Source: Tetradesmus obliquus
Lineage: Eukaryota > Chlorophyta > Chlorophyceae > Sphaeropleales > Scenedesmaceae
Direction: 5' to 3'
Length of the DNA stretch: 64,000 bases
Assembly: GCA_030272155.1 (NCBI GenBank)
Contig: CP126199.1
Coordinates: 1,550,001 to 1,614,000 of the forward strand
The notes under the pieces are model-generated. The model was not told the origin of the DNA and did not search any database. It saw nothing but the letters and a program-made list of their open reading frames with translations. Of this stretch, positions 24,687-37,300 are shown in pieces. Positions within the stretch are counted from its first letter, which is position 1. Each line of letters opens with the position of its first letter. The position numbers and the translations under genes were made by a program.

Positions 24687-25632
24687 CAGCCATGCTGCAG
24701 GCTCTTGCCCATGCTGCTTGGGCACAAGCTCACGCCGCTGGCCACCTACACTGATGATGTCAAACTCGTCCAGCAGCCCAGCAGCAGCCAGGAAGCCCCT
24801 CAAGGACTGGAACAGCTGCATGCAGCAATGACATGCGAACCGTTACATAAACAGCAGCGCCATGCTTGGTCAGCATAATGAGCGCATCATCATGCTGAGC
24901 ATCAGCCACGCACACTTTGGATGCTGCAAGGTGCCCCTTCATCAGCTAGCTATCGGGATGCATCTAGGCTGTTTGCTAGACGCAGACGCAAGTGTCCTAC
25001 CATCATCTGCTGCCCGGATGTAAGCAAACCCATAGCCTGCACTCCACTGCTCGCTATCTACGCATCTAGGACTGTGTAGTTTGATATAACATATCATGTG
25101 TTAGCTGCTATCTAAATTCGAAGCACTCTGCAGTAAGCTCAAAAAGATCTGCCCACACTCACCTGCCGGTAAGGCATCAATGCCACTGGCATGCAGCCAA
25201 AGCTGTTCCCAACTAGCCCAATCTCAACCCCCCTGCGCTCGCCTGGCGCTGCTGCTGCAGCAGCTTCCTCCGCAGCAGCCAACAGTGCAGCCCTGTAGCT
25301 TACAAGCTGCTGCCTGCAGTGCTGCGTGGACAGCAGCCACTGCACAGCTTGCGGCTGCAGCAGCACCTGACAGCCAGTTTTTGCAAAACCGCCAGGCCCT
25401 GGGTGGTCCAACGCCACCTGCTGCACATCAAACACATGAGGCCAGCGCTGCAGGAATGCTACTGCTGCTGCGCCGCTGCCTCCCACGCGGTGAAACAGCT
25501 TGCGGGGATCGCCATCTGCTGCTGCTGTGGAGTCCATCACTGCCCGCAGCGGCGCAAACGCGCCAAGCTGCTGCAGCGCGTGCACTGCTTCGACCACCAT
25601 CGGCATCTCTGTACTGTCACAGCCGTCAAACA

Positions 25633-25709
<77 letters not shown>

Positions 25710-26159
25710 TCTGCATCATAGCGCTCGTAGCTCTCTGCTGCAATAATATGGCTGCTGCCAACACCAACGGGGGGGCTAGCATGCTGGACAAGTGGCGGCT
25801 CCTCTGCTACTGGCCCTAATCGCCCGCGGAGCCTCAGACTGATGCAGCTGCTGGGATGCTCATCAGCTGTTATGTGGCTGCTGCTGACACCATTGAGGGG
25901 GCCAGCATGCTGCACTAGCTCCTCAGCAGCTGGCCCTACTCGTCCCCGGAGCCTCTCCCCAATGCAGCTGCTTGGATGCTCATCAGCTGTTATGTGGCTG
26001 CTGCTGACCACTTTGCAGGGGCTAGCATGCGGCACAAGTGGCAGCTGCTCAGTGAGTGGCCCCATCCGGCCCCGCAGCCTCGGGCTGATGAAGATGCTCC
26101 TTTGCTCATCAGCGCCGCTGCTGTGTGCCTCGCCCTGCTGCTGGCACCTGTCCGCCTCA

Positions 26160-26210
<51 letters not shown>

Positions 26211-26397
26211 AAGCCTGACAGCAGGCCGGCCAAGAGCAGCCGCTCATCGTCTACCAGGCTCATGTCAGAGCTGCTCCTCACAAGCTGCTGCTGCTGCCGC
26301 TGCTGCTGCTGCTGCTGCTGCTGCAAGTCTGCCTTAAGGACTGCTGCTGGTGGCATCAGGTCGTCTGACAGGCTCCTGTCAGAGCTGCTCCTCACAA

Positions 26398-26444
<47 letters not shown>

Positions 26445-27294
26445 AAGTCTGCCTTAAGGACTGCTGCTGGTAGCCCCAGGTCCTCTGATAGGCTTATGTC
26501 AGAGTTTGCCCTCGCCTCCGCTTCGCCCGTTTCTCGGCCAGCAGGTGTGGGTGCTGCTAAGGACGCCAGGTTTGCTGTAGCTGCTGCTGCTGCTGCTGCT
26601 GCCACTGTCTTTGATGCTGCATCTTTTGAGGGTGATATTGGCAGAGGTGGCAGCAGGTCCTCGAGCGAGAACAGTGCACAATCGCCTGCTTCTGCCTGCG
26701 ATGCTGCAGCGGCAAGTGCTGTGTCTGCTGCTCCTGCTGCTGCATGCTGCTCTAGCTGCATGCTGGCAGGAGCTGTGCCTGGTTGGTCAGCACACACCGC
26801 TGCAGGTTGCTGCTGCTGCTGCTGCATCACTGCAGAAGCATGCTGCTCCTGCAAGCCTTCCGGTAGGTTTAGCCACCCCGGCAGCTCTTGTTGCTGCGCC
26901 TGAACAAGCAGCTCCAGCTGCTGCACTGCTGCTGCAAGACCTTGCGCCACAGACACAGCCAGCTGATACGGCATGTGCCGTAGCAGGCTTGCTGCAGCAG
27001 CGCAGTCAGCACGCACGGCAAACAGCGGCTGTTGCAAGCAAGCAGCCACATCTTCACCTTTTGTTGCCAAGCCCTCGCCTGCTGTGGCAGGCGGCAGCTG
27101 CTGCAGCAGTGCTGAAAGGTCGGACATGCTGAACCCGTGGCTGGCAAGCTGCTGCTGCAGCGGTAACAGCAGCTGATACGCAAGACTGTACTGCTGCAGC
27201 TGCACCACCGTGCGCAGGACCTGCAGGGAGCGGGGGTGGGGTGGTTTTGAAGAGATGCATCACATGTCAGTGCTTAGCAGCTTGCAGGAAAGGG

Positions 27295-27331
<37 letters not shown>

Positions 27332-28088
27332 GTGCAGCGGCCTGCCTGGCTGGCACTGCAAAGGATCTTGGATGCACACACAGAGCAGCACAGGTCAAGT
27401 CAGCTGCTGCAGGAACATTAGCATGCTAACCGCCCACCTGCTGCTTAGTACCCAGCACCTGCTGCTGCAGCTGCTGCGCTGCTGCCTGCCAAGAGGCGGG
27501 GCTGATGCTGTCTGGTGCTGCCTGGCAGGAATTTTGAGAGGGTGGCAGCAGGTCGCATAGGGCTGTCGCGGGCACTGTGATGTCGCCTGTGGCCCCTGTG
27601 CAGATCAGTTGGGTGCTGTCCAGCATCACGCATCCTGCACAGTGTGAGCATACAAAAGTAAAGGTCACTTGTGCAGGCGACATGCTTGCATTAAACCATT
27701 ACATTCAGTGTTGAACAGTGACGAGTGTGCAAACATCAGCATGATGTGCACAGCAGCTGGACTGCACAAGATCTTGCTGCTTGCTCGACAGTGATAGTTG
27801 AAGGTCGAGCATTCCAAAACAAACCTCACCATCATTGTCAACAGCAGGCCTGCTGCTGCGCACCAGCAGCAGCTCAATTTGCCCAGTGCCCTGCTGCTGC
27901 AGCCCCACTATGGCACCTGCTAGTGGGTCACAGGCATCCTGCTGCTGCATCATCGCCAGCCACGTGGCTGCCTGCAACATGCATAGTGCCTCTGGTTTTC
28001 GCACATAGATAAGCGCAGCATTTCCAGCGGAGGCACCAGCAGCTGCTGCTGCTGCACCAGCAAACTGCAGCTGCTCCATCACCGCCAT
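22616..28088 (-). CDS. Gln/Ala-rich protein, paralogue B (5+ exons, frame break near 3' end)
   Basis: Exons 28088-27830, 27634-27438, 27220-25163 and 24815-23685, then one from 23208, join in phase. The N-terminal blocks match paralogue C. A module of about 190 residues occurs twice. It has LRAVMxST, LFxRVGGSGAAAVAFLQRWP, VQWLLSTQH, SYRAALLAA, GERRGVE and YRQ, then after an intron FLAAAGLLDEF. The intron always falls right after YRQ in phase 0. The AAAVAFLQRWPHxFxV...L pattern resembles a winged helix (LOTUS-like), an inference only. Exon 3 also has two sets of about 40-residue repeats. Near 22900 the frame running through the last poly-Gln tract stops, while homology to paralogue C (GVGWQPPPPPP) continues in another frame to 22616. 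This indicates a one- or two-base indel or an assembly error. Function unknown. Confidence 0.55.
25737..26110 (-). repeat. three ~123 bp coding minisatellite units in paralogue B
   Basis: Each unit codes for about 40 residues containing LRGRxGP, a His-Ala-(S/G)-P segment and SSHI(T/I)A(D/A)E. The three units are similar but not identical and stay in frame. Confidence 0.75.
26210..26510 (-). repeat. three coding units separated by poly-Gln in paralogue B
   Basis: The unit SSSDxSLxxDLxxPAAVLKADL followed by a CAG tract occurs three times. The last copy next to the 40-residue repeats has diverged (DDERLLLAGLLSGL). Confidence 0.7.
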
Positions 28089-28968
28089 TGTAAAGTATTC
28101 TCAGCTGTCATTGTCAATTGCAATTGCTTGTTGTATCGAAAATAAACGGTCTGGAAATTCGTGTAGTAGCAAGTGAGCGCCTTCGAGTGTGTCGAGGCCA
28201 GGCTTACAAACCCGGCAGCAAATTTGCTTCAGCAACGCATCAAGTCGGACAGATGTGCTAAACTGCAACTGCAATCAGCATTTGGACATCATGTCGGTTA
28301 TGATGTGCTTGCAGGACCTGCTCAGCAGGTCACATCAGTGATCTGCCATCAGTGACACGTGTTAACGTCAGGCTGACGGGTTGTGAATTGTGAGGGCCTT
28401 AGAGTACTTATTACCCCTCTGTTAAACTAGAGGCACTCCGGCCCTGTCACCGCTAATCGCAATGCTTAAGTGCAATCATTCCAGATAAGCCAAACAAGGG
28501 CAAAGACAGTGCTGCACATATCAACTCATGCCGATGGATCATAACCATCAAAAACGCACGTGAAGATTGTGAAACAGGTGCCGCTATTGATGTGTCACCT
28601 CTCAAGCACTTATGCACTGCAGTCAACTGCCTAGTAACCTGAGCAGGGATCAATTACCTGCAAGGTAGCTGCATCACATCTCGTAGTGCTTGTGTATGAC
28701 ATTGTACACTGTAACATGTGTGGAATGCAGAACCACATGACTAATCAAGGATAGTATTTTTCACTACTGCTTGACAGCAGTAGGCGTTGACTCTCGTCAA
28801 AGGTGACACTGGTCAAACACACGGGTGTACATGCACAGACGCGTTGAGTGAGTGAGTGAGTGACTACCCAGGCAGCTCTGCAGCTCCTGGGTAAGTTAAG
28901 GCTAAGAGGGTGTGTGTGGCCAGGGGCGGCGCCCTAGGGCACAAGCGGGGCGTATCGCTTGCATGCGC
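28089..28968. other. intergenic between paralogues A and B
   Basis: It holds the promoter side of paralogue B and, next to paralogue A, what looks like a retroelement 3' end with a tetranucleotide tail (28844-28864). No other gene is seen. Confidence 0.5.
28844..28864 (-). repeat. (CACT)n-type tetranucleotide tail
   Basis: GAGT units repeated about four and a half times on the plus strand. Read on the minus strand they lie about 105 bases after the stop of the nuclease-like domain at the end of paralogue A, as the simple-repeat tail of a non-LTR retroelement would. Confidence 0.5.
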
Positions 28969-29520
28969 TCATCTAAAGCGTGGCTTTTTGCGGTGGTCTG
29001 GTTCGCCGGTACCGTGCTGTCGTTTCTTTGCAGCGTTCGAGTTCGGCTGTGCTAGCCTTGTGCCAGTACATTTCCTTGCTGCCATCATGATTGCCTTACG
29101 TTGCCTCCATATCTTCTGCATGTTGGTCACTGCTGAGAAGTGCAGCCTCTTTGCCAGTGCTGCTAATCGTGGTCCTTCTACCCCTAGTTGGTGTTCAATT
29201 GTGTCGATTGTCTCTTTGTATATCACCCCAGTTACCCCTAGTAATTTTGGCGCAACTGTAACTCTGCAGTCTGGGTCGTGTGTCGTAAACAGCTCTTTCA
29301 GCGCAGCATGCTGGTCTTGTGCGCGCTGCCGCTGGGGTTCTGGGTCTGTGTCTTTGCAGTATTTGATCTCTGCTATGACGTAAGTCATTTGACTGCTCAT
29401 GCCGTCCAGCTTCTGCAGCAGAATGTCGGGAATGCTGCCTGTGTAGGCTTGCAGGGCAGCACGCAGGGCTGGGGGCATGTTTGTGGGGAGGTCAGCGTCG
29501 CGCAGGTAGCGGTTACATGG
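28969..29520 (-). mobile_element. PD-(D/E)xK-like domain, probably from a retroelement 3' end
   Basis: About 180 residues at the end of paralogue A have no counterpart in B or C. They include IPDILL (29413-29433), then VIAEIKYCKD (about 29351-29380), spaced like the Asp and Glu-x-Lys of PD-(D/E)xK nucleases, then QRAQDQH, a LLGVTGVIYKET block and a basic tail. From memory this layout resembles C-terminal regions of non-LTR retroelements common in green algae. The simple-repeat tail at 28844-28864 supports a 5'-truncated insertion. The boundary near 29520 is approximate. Confidence 0.45.
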
Positions 29521-29566
29521 CAGGCGTGCTGGGACATCGCCCAGCGGCAAAGGCTGCTGGTGGTGG

Positions 29567-29611
<45 letters not shown>

Positions 29612-30447
29612 CCGCCCAGCTGATGCACAACAGACAGGTGTCCGCCCTGCTGCTCCCTGACGCTGCTGTTGCTGCCACTGCCGCACTGCTGCCGCTGGGG
29701 CTCGTGTGCATCTTGCTGCAGACACACGCGCTTGGCCTCTCTGCTACTGCCCGCAGCATGCATATCTGCTGTTCGCTGCTGCTTCTGCTGCTGCTGCTGC
29801 TGCACGTGCATCTGTTCTTTGTGGTCCTCGGTCTGGTGCTGCCCGGATGCCTGCTGCTGCTGCTGCTGCTGCCGCCATGCCGCAGGGACCGGCAGGCTGT
29901 CTGCTTGCTGCCTGAGCACCAGCTCCTGCCGTGAGCCTATGTTGATCACTTCAAAATCATCCAGCAGCCCCGCAGCTGTCATGAAGTCCTTGCGGCTCTC
30001 AAGCAGCTGCATGCAAGCATCGACGTGCGACAGAATGTGCGTTAGAAGTGCATCACAGTGCATTGCAGTGCGACAGAAGCAGCAGCGAGACACTAGCCGG
30101 CATCAGCACACCTTCTGTTGTGCCAGGTGTCAGCAGCGCACCCGAAGGACTTTCAGTGATGCTCATGGTCAGCCATCAATCAGCATGCATCCAGCACACA
30201 CTTCACAAGCACTATCCAAACACATTAAGTGTCTGGGTAAAACATAGTCATCCACTGATCCGCCACATACTCGTGTGCGCCAACACGCATTCTGCTACCC
30301 ACCAGTTAGTAGTCCACCAGTTATCCATGTGCCAGTAAGCTTGGGCAGTAAAACTCCAGCAGCCTGTCATAGATCTGCTTCTGCTCACCTGCTTGTATTT
30401 GTGTAAGGTTCCTAGGTTCCAGCATCAGCCACTACCACCACCACCAC

Positions 30448-30478
<31 letters not shown>

Positions 30479-30974
30479 TACCCTCACCTGCTTGTATAGC
30501 ATCAACGCCGGCGTCATACACCCAGAAGGTGCCAAGTTCCCCGCAATCCCAGCCTCAACGCCCCTGCGCTCGCCCGGCGCTGCTGCTGCTGCCGCTTTCC
30601 GCACAGCAGTCAGCAACGCGACTTTGTAGCTTGCCACCTCTGTCCAGAAATGCTCTGAACCGAGCAGCCATGGCACAGCTCCTTCCTGCAGATACACCTC
30701 ATAGCCGGCTGTACTGTCACTACCAGGCAGTGTTGCTACCTGTTGTGTTGCTGCCTGTTGACAAACAAAGACCTGATGCCAGCGGCGCAGGAACGCTACT
30801 GCTGACAAGCAGCTGCCTCCCACCCGCTCAAACAGGGTGCGGCTGTCACCATCTGCTGCTGCTGTGGAGTCCATGACTGCCTGCATTGGTACAGGCCGAT
30901 CGTACGCGTGCAGCTGCTGCAGAACACGGGTGGCTTCAAGCACCAGCAGCTGCTCGTCAGGCTCGCCACATTGC

Positions 30975-31009
<35 letters not shown>

Positions 31010-32027
31010 GCTTGGCGGCTGCCGCAGCAGCAGCACTGCCGTGCTGGTTCCAGGGCGTGTGACCATCTCTTGCTCCTGCAGGACGCCTGAGGCTTGCAGG
31101 AACTCTTTCATGCTGCGGAAGAGCTGCACGCGCAAAAGCAGCAGCAAGCACAACCACACAGACATACATCACAACAGTAAGCACAACCTATATGATGTGG
31201 GGGCGCTGCATTGCATGCTGAACAACGCAGCATTGCTTGCAGGTGCACAGTTGTGCGTTTTTGCATGAAAACTGTCATTTCACAACACTTACCCGCCGAT
31301 ACGACTTGAGCTCGCCTATCAGCCTGGGATCTCCTGCAGATTCCGCCCGAATGCCCACTCGCTGACCCAGTCCCGCTGCATTATCAGCATTTGCAGCGGC
31401 ATTTGCAGCGGCGATCTTGACCCGCAGCGCAGCCCTGTAGCTAATCAGCTGCTGCTTGAAGTGCTGCGTGGACAGCAGCCACTGCACAGCGCCTGGCTGC
31501 AGCTGCACAACTTCCACAGTCTGTGCTGTGAGCTCCTGCTGCTGCTGCTGCTGCTGCGGGGTTGGGCTGCATTCGAAACACTTGAGGCCAACGCCGCAGG
31601 AAGGCGGCTGCCGCTGCTGTTGCTGCTGCTGGTGGCGAGTCCATGCCAAGTCTCGCAAAGAGCGTAGGGTTTCCTTTGAGGTATGTTACACGGCTTTCCA
31701 GCAAGCAACGCAGCGGCACACACGCACGGTCACCTCGCTGTAGGTTCGCCAGCACAGCAGCTGCATCGACAACTTGCTGCATCTCTTCTGCTGACGCCTG
31801 ATCACTGGCTGCTGTTGCTGCTTTTGAGGGAGAGGCAGGCATGGGTGGTAGCAGGTCCTCAAGCGAGGGCACAGCAGACTCGGCTGCGTCTGCTAGCGTT
31901 GCTGCCGCTGCAGGTGCTGCAGCAGTTTCTGCATCCGTTGCTGGTGCTGCTGCATGCTGCTGTATCTGCCGGCCAGCAGCAGCTGTGCCTTGTTGCTTTC
32001 CATGCAGCGTTGCAGCCTGCATGTGCT

Positions 32028-32028
32028 C

Positions 32029-32110
<82 letters not shown>
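32028..32110. repeat. longest CTG/CAG tract in the window (~27 units)
   Basis: An almost pure CTG run on the plus strand, read as poly-Gln on the minus strand in paralogue A. Similar long tracts lie at about 25633-25706 (poly-Ala in paralogue B) and 19738-19802 (poly-Gln in paralogue C). Confidence 0.9.
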
Positions 32111-33401
32111 ATCGCTGCAGGCTGCAGTTCATGCAAGCATTTCAAACGAGCAAGCAACCCAGGCACTGTTGCTGCTGTGACTGCAGAATCAGTCCCAGCT
32201 GCTGCGCTGCAACTGCAAGCCTTTGCGCCACAGCCACAGCCAGGTGCTGCGGCATGTGCTGTAGCAAGCTTGCTGCTGCAGCCTGAACCTGCCCACCCCC
32301 AGCTGCTGCAGCAGCACAGTCAGCACGCACAGTGAACAGGGGGAAGGGCAGGCAAGCAGCCACGCCATTGCCTGGTGTTGCAGGCGGCAGCTGCTGCAGC
32401 AGCGCTGACACGTCAGACATGCTGAACCCATGCGCTGCTAGCTGCTGCTGCAGTGGCAACAGCAGCTGATAGGCCGCTTTGTACTGCTGCAGCTGCACCA
32501 TGGTGCGTGCCACCTGCAGAGCGGGTTGCGGCGGTGTCAACACGGTTCAACATCAGACGTTAGTGCCTGGCGACTTGCAGGAAACACAATTGCAGCTGTA
32601 CTGCAAATGCTGCGGGCTGCCGCTTGCAGCGTGATACCATGTACATGCACGCAGGTTCATCTAACAGAAGGTGGGGCAGCTTGAGTTGCGGTATGTACGT
32701 TGTGCAGGACCAGTTGCCTGCTGGAGCATGCTGCAATAACTGTTACGCACCTGCTGCTTGGTACCCAGCAGCTGTGGCACCTGCTGCTGCAGCTGCTGCG
32801 CTGCCGCCTGCCAAGTTGCGAGGCTGATGCAGTCTGCTGCTCCCTGGCTTGAATCTTTGGGCGGTGGGAGCAGGTCGCATAAGTCTCTTCCACGCAGGGC
32901 GCCGTCGCCTCTGACACCTGAGCAGAACAAGCGGGTGCTGTCCAGCATCAAGCGACCTGGATGGCACAAGGATCCAAAAGGTTGATTGCACAGGCTTTAT
33001 GCTTGCTGTAAATTCATTACTTCCAGTGTTGGCTGTGTGAAGTGTGTGAACATCAACATGAAGTCCACAGCTGCTGGACGCTGAGATTGGAGCCATTTGT
33101 GATGAATAGTCCAATTTTTTTTGTTGATAGCCAGCAGTATCTAATAGAGCTCACCTGTCTGATCAACATCAGGACTGCTGCTCCGCATCAGCAGTAGCTC
33201 AACCTCATCAGTGCCTTGCTGCAGCCCTACCAAACAGCCTGCCAGTGGGTCACATGCAGCCTGATGCTGCATCATCGAAAGCCAAGAGGCAGCCTGCAGC
33301 ATGCACAGTGCGTCCGTTTCTCGCGCATAAATGGTGGCAGCGTTGCGAGCAGAGGCACTAGCAGCAACTGCTGCTGCATCAGCCATATGCAGCTGCTCCA
33401 T

Positions 33402-34355
33402 TACAACTAAACAACCGATGCAAAAGACATTCAGCTACATATCAAAGTGAAACACTGATGTGCAGCACAGGCGAGCACACGTTGGGGGGCACTGGCGCGA
33501 CAGAACTTCCGTCACGGAAGGACAGGCTCATCGTCATACCATCTGAGGCGTGACGCCCGTGTCGCAGCTATCCTACGCTCTCTCCTGCAAAGGCATGGTT
33601 CTGATGTTGCTATCAGGGACTGCCTGACTGTTAGTCATGAAGTGTGATCTTCGTTGCATTTCTGTGCCGCAATTACAGCTGCGGTCCGTGATGAATCGAA
33701 TTGCAGGAAACACACTCTGCTTGTATAGATTTAAACATAATCCGTGACTTTTCATCTGCAAGATGTAGGCATCGCTGGGTTACACAGCATGGTGTAGGAC
33801 TGCAGGCTGCCCTGCTGCTACGAATGCTGCAGCCTAAGCTGCACTACACAGCAGCTGCAGGGCCTGCCACTGCGCCCTTGCATGCTGAGCAGGCCAGTTC
33901 TGCGGCCGGCTAAAGCACACTTTGCACCACACGCAGGCGTTGCTGCTGTGGCGCCTCATTGGCCCGCCAACCCTGCTCGAAGCATTGCTGCCCTCTCCAA
34001 GTTGCAACATGCAAAGGACCACTCATCGCTCCACCCCGCACACAGACGATGTTACTGCAGCACACACATGCACTTTGCAACATGAAACCGCGGCCTGCCC
34101 AGCCCTCATGGCCACTGCTGGCATCCACACATGGATAGACAGCCAGGACCCCTCAGCAAGCGCAGAGAGGCATCACAGCGCCACATACCCTACACAACCC
34201 GCCAGACCAGGCCGCAACCACCAGCTCCTGCCACACCCTTGCCTCGTAGCCAGTCACTACACAAGCCAGCTGCTTGCAGGAGCCTCAACCGCTTGCAGGA
34301 ACTGTCCTCGACCGCCTCAACCGCCGCCGCGTCCCAGCCGCTTGCAGGAAACAGC
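33402..34355. other. intergenic between atpC and paralogue A
   Basis: Promoter side of paralogue A and 3' UTR of atpC. Plus-strand ORFs here overlap atpC antisense and have no domain. An ACCGCCTCAACCGC-type direct repeat with GCTTGCAGGA occurs at about 34270-34350. Confidence 0.5.
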
Positions 34356-37300
34356 TTAGCTGGTGGCGTTGGCGCCGGACACGATCTCGGAGATTTCCTG
34401 CGTGATCTTGGCCTGGCGCTGCTTGTTGAACTTGACCAGCAGGCCCTTCTTCAGCTCCTTGGCGTTGTCAGTAGCGGAGTTCATCGCAGTCATGCGGGCA
34501 GCCAGCTCGCTGGCCAGCGCCTCCTGCAGGCTGCGCAGCAGGCAGCTGTTCATGTACAGCGGCAGCAGCGCGTCCAGGATCTGCACGGGGTCCTGCTCGA
34601 AGATGAGGCTGGGGTCCAGCTCAGGGGTCTCAATGACCACCTTCTCGCGCTCCACCTTGAGCTGGCCGTCCTGCAAGCAGCAAGCAGGGACAGATAGACA
34701 GCAAAAGAAGGCAGACAGAGCGTGAGTGCAACGGCAAGCACGCAGCTGACAAAGGGCGCAGGCCGCATACAAGGCAGCGCCAGCTAAAGGCATGCTGCGA
34801 GCCACACAGCTGTGTACACTACTGCGTACGTCCCTGTGCATCACTACCTCCCGCCATCTGACACTCCATATCAGAGCACATGGCAGACACTCGCGGACTG
34901 CTAACTAACGTGCCAACTGCTGCATCGCCAGCGGCGTGCAACAGCAGCCACGGTGCCTACCAGTCTGCAGCTATTGACGTTCAGGCACAACGCCACGCAC
35001 CTGGGTGGTGAGTTTGAAGATCTCGTCGTCGGCTGCGTCCACGCAGTTGCCCTCCAGGTCGCACAGCTCGCCGGTGGGAGTCAGCGGCAGCAGCGTCTGC
35101 ACGGTGGGCACGCTGTTGATCAGGGACACAAACTTGGTGTACACCAGCTCCACCTTGTCGGCCTCGGCAGACACAAAGTCGGCAAAGATCTCGTCGGCGA
35201 TAGCCTGGGCCTCGCGGGTGGTGGGGGTGGCGCCCAGGCTGAAGGACTCTGGTTGCAGGAAAAAGGGTGGGAAAGCAGGGGAGACAGCAGGATGGGCAGG
35301 GGAGCAGTGCAGACCGGAGGAGATTGAGTATGAGGATGGCAGAGGTTGTTGACAGCCGGCGATATCATGCAGCAGGAGCGCCTGGCAAGGCTTTGCTAGG
35401 TACTGCGCGTTGTTGCCCACAGCTGATCATGGCTGTCGCCTCACCAACTGCTGCCTGTTGTCCCATCAGCTTCGAAAGCTACCTGCTGATGATGTCTGCA
35501 ATGCCGAGATCAGTACCATGCCCCTGTGCTGCTGCTGCCACACTGCACGCTATCTCAGCATCCCCGCCGCACCACCAGCGTTTGCTACTCACTGACGATG
35601 TTGTACTGTGGCCTGCGGGAGAAGTACTGCTTGCCCTTGTTGCCGACCAGCACCAGGTTCACCTTCAGACCCATGCCCACAAGCTCCCTGTAGCGGGCCT
35701 CGGTCTGGTGACAAACACAGCAGCAGCAGCAGCAGCCACGGAGCAGGAGTGAGTAGCGGGGCAGGAGTGAGTAAACAAGCAGTCAGCATACTTGATTTGA
35801 CCTGCACAAAAGTGTGCGTACGAAAGTAGTTGCTGCATCAACAACAGGGAAGTACCCAGCAGCTGCTGCACTGGGCTGCTGCAGGAAGCACATGCTGCAT
35901 CACTGCCGCCTGCTGCGTGCGACATTGCCGCGCCTGCTGCTGACAGCCATGCAGTTGGATTGCCATTGTGTTGCTTGTCCACTGCTGAAGACTACGCCGG
36001 AACTCCTGTGTGCTGGCAGGTGGCAGTTGCTGCTCGTTCTTCTGCAGCAAAATAACCCATGAACCGGCTGCTGTGCTGTTTCCTGCAAGCCGTGGCGACA
36101 CTCCATTGCACGTGAGGATGTGCCTGCGCTGGGCTCTGCTGCTGATGGTGGCCTGGCCAGGCAAAGACAGCGCCACTTAAATAGAGCTGTTGTGTCTGCC
36201 GCTGCATGAGATTGCCGTTTCCTCCCTTCTCACGTCTGCTGCTCCCCACTGCTGCATCCTCCCTCCAACGGCACAGCCGCATCTGCTGCCCTCGTTGCTG
36301 CAGCCCATGCAAAGGCCTGTTGTTCTCCCACGCTACGCCAAATACATCGCTCTTATTGATAGTTTATGACAAGCCCCGCACCTTCTTGATGATGAAGTTG
36401 TTGTAACCGCCGCACAGACCGCGGTCGCCGGTCAGCACCACCAGCAGCACGGTCTTCACAGGGCGGATCTCGCACAGGGGGCTGTCCACATCCTCCATGC
36501 GCAGGCGCTGGTTCACGCCATACAGCACCTGTTGCAAACAAGAGCACCAGCAGTGTTGCAAGCAGGAAGCACATACACACACAGGTGTTGGGGCATGTTT
36601 GGAAACTGCTAGTGCAAGGATATGCCGAGCAGTACAATGGTCATGCACCAGCTGTGTTTGAAAGACGCTTGCAGGAGGCCGGCTGCTGCTTGACTTCTGA
36701 CCTTGTAGTCAACCTGTGAAGCTGATATGGAGGACTATGCTACTGCTGACTGGAACTTTGTCAAGTTTGATGCGGCCTGCAGCTTGCTGGCGTGCAGTGT
36801 TCCTGCTGCAGCTGCTGTAGCAGGGCCTGCACTGCTGCCTGCGAGCCTGCTGCAGCCTGCTGCTCACCTTGATGAGGTTCTCAGTGAAGGGGCGGCCGTT
36901 CACGACTGCAGCCTGTGCACGGCGGACCTTTGCTGCTGCGACCAGCTTCATGGCCTCAGTAATCTTCATGGTGTTCTTGACCGAGGCAATGCGGTCACGC
37001 ACCTCCTTCAGACCAGAAACCACCTGCAAAAACGACAGAACCAGATCAGTGCCGTTGCTGTGCGAATGGCCGGCGTGCGCTGCCCCGCCTGACACCAGGA
37101 CACTCTGCCATAGCTAGTCTCCTACTCCAGCAGCAACCCATGCCGGGTGCGTGCACGATTCCAGCGCTAAGTTGCATTTCACACAAATCCGTCTCTGCAG
37201 AGCGTCGCCCCAATTGGCTCTGCAAGCTGATACAGTGCTGGCTGCATAGGCCTTGGTGTTATCCGCATGCCAGAGGGTCCTGATGCTGCCAGCAGCTGTC

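Larger units (their letters stand above)
28969..33401 (-). pseudogene. Gln/Ala-rich protein, paralogue A, with two frame breaks, an in-frame TAG and a captured nuclease-like C-terminus
   Basis: Exons 33401-33155, 32956-32751, 32513-31293, 31123-30488 and 30006-28969 can be drawn by homology to paralogue B. In exon 3 the homologous frame is lost at about 32160 (poly-Gln to PGLLARL) and returns at about 31560 in a CAG tract, so two single-base indels offset each other. In exon 4 a TAG at 30974-30976 follows ten Gln codons, one substitution from CAG, and the same frame then continues through VLEATRVLQQL and LFERVGGS. The last exon starts like the paralogues (FMTAAGLLDDFEVI) and ends with an unrelated domain carrying PDILL and AEIKYC, then KKRQ and RKKPRFR basic stretches. 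Either the gene is decaying or the assembly has errors in repeat tracts. Confidence 0.55.

Noticed and set aside
30974..30976. Nuclear recoding of TAG as Gln
   Set aside because: Other gene models in the window end at TAG (for example at 18512 and 40653), and a single site in a gene with other lesions is better explained by mutation or sequence error.
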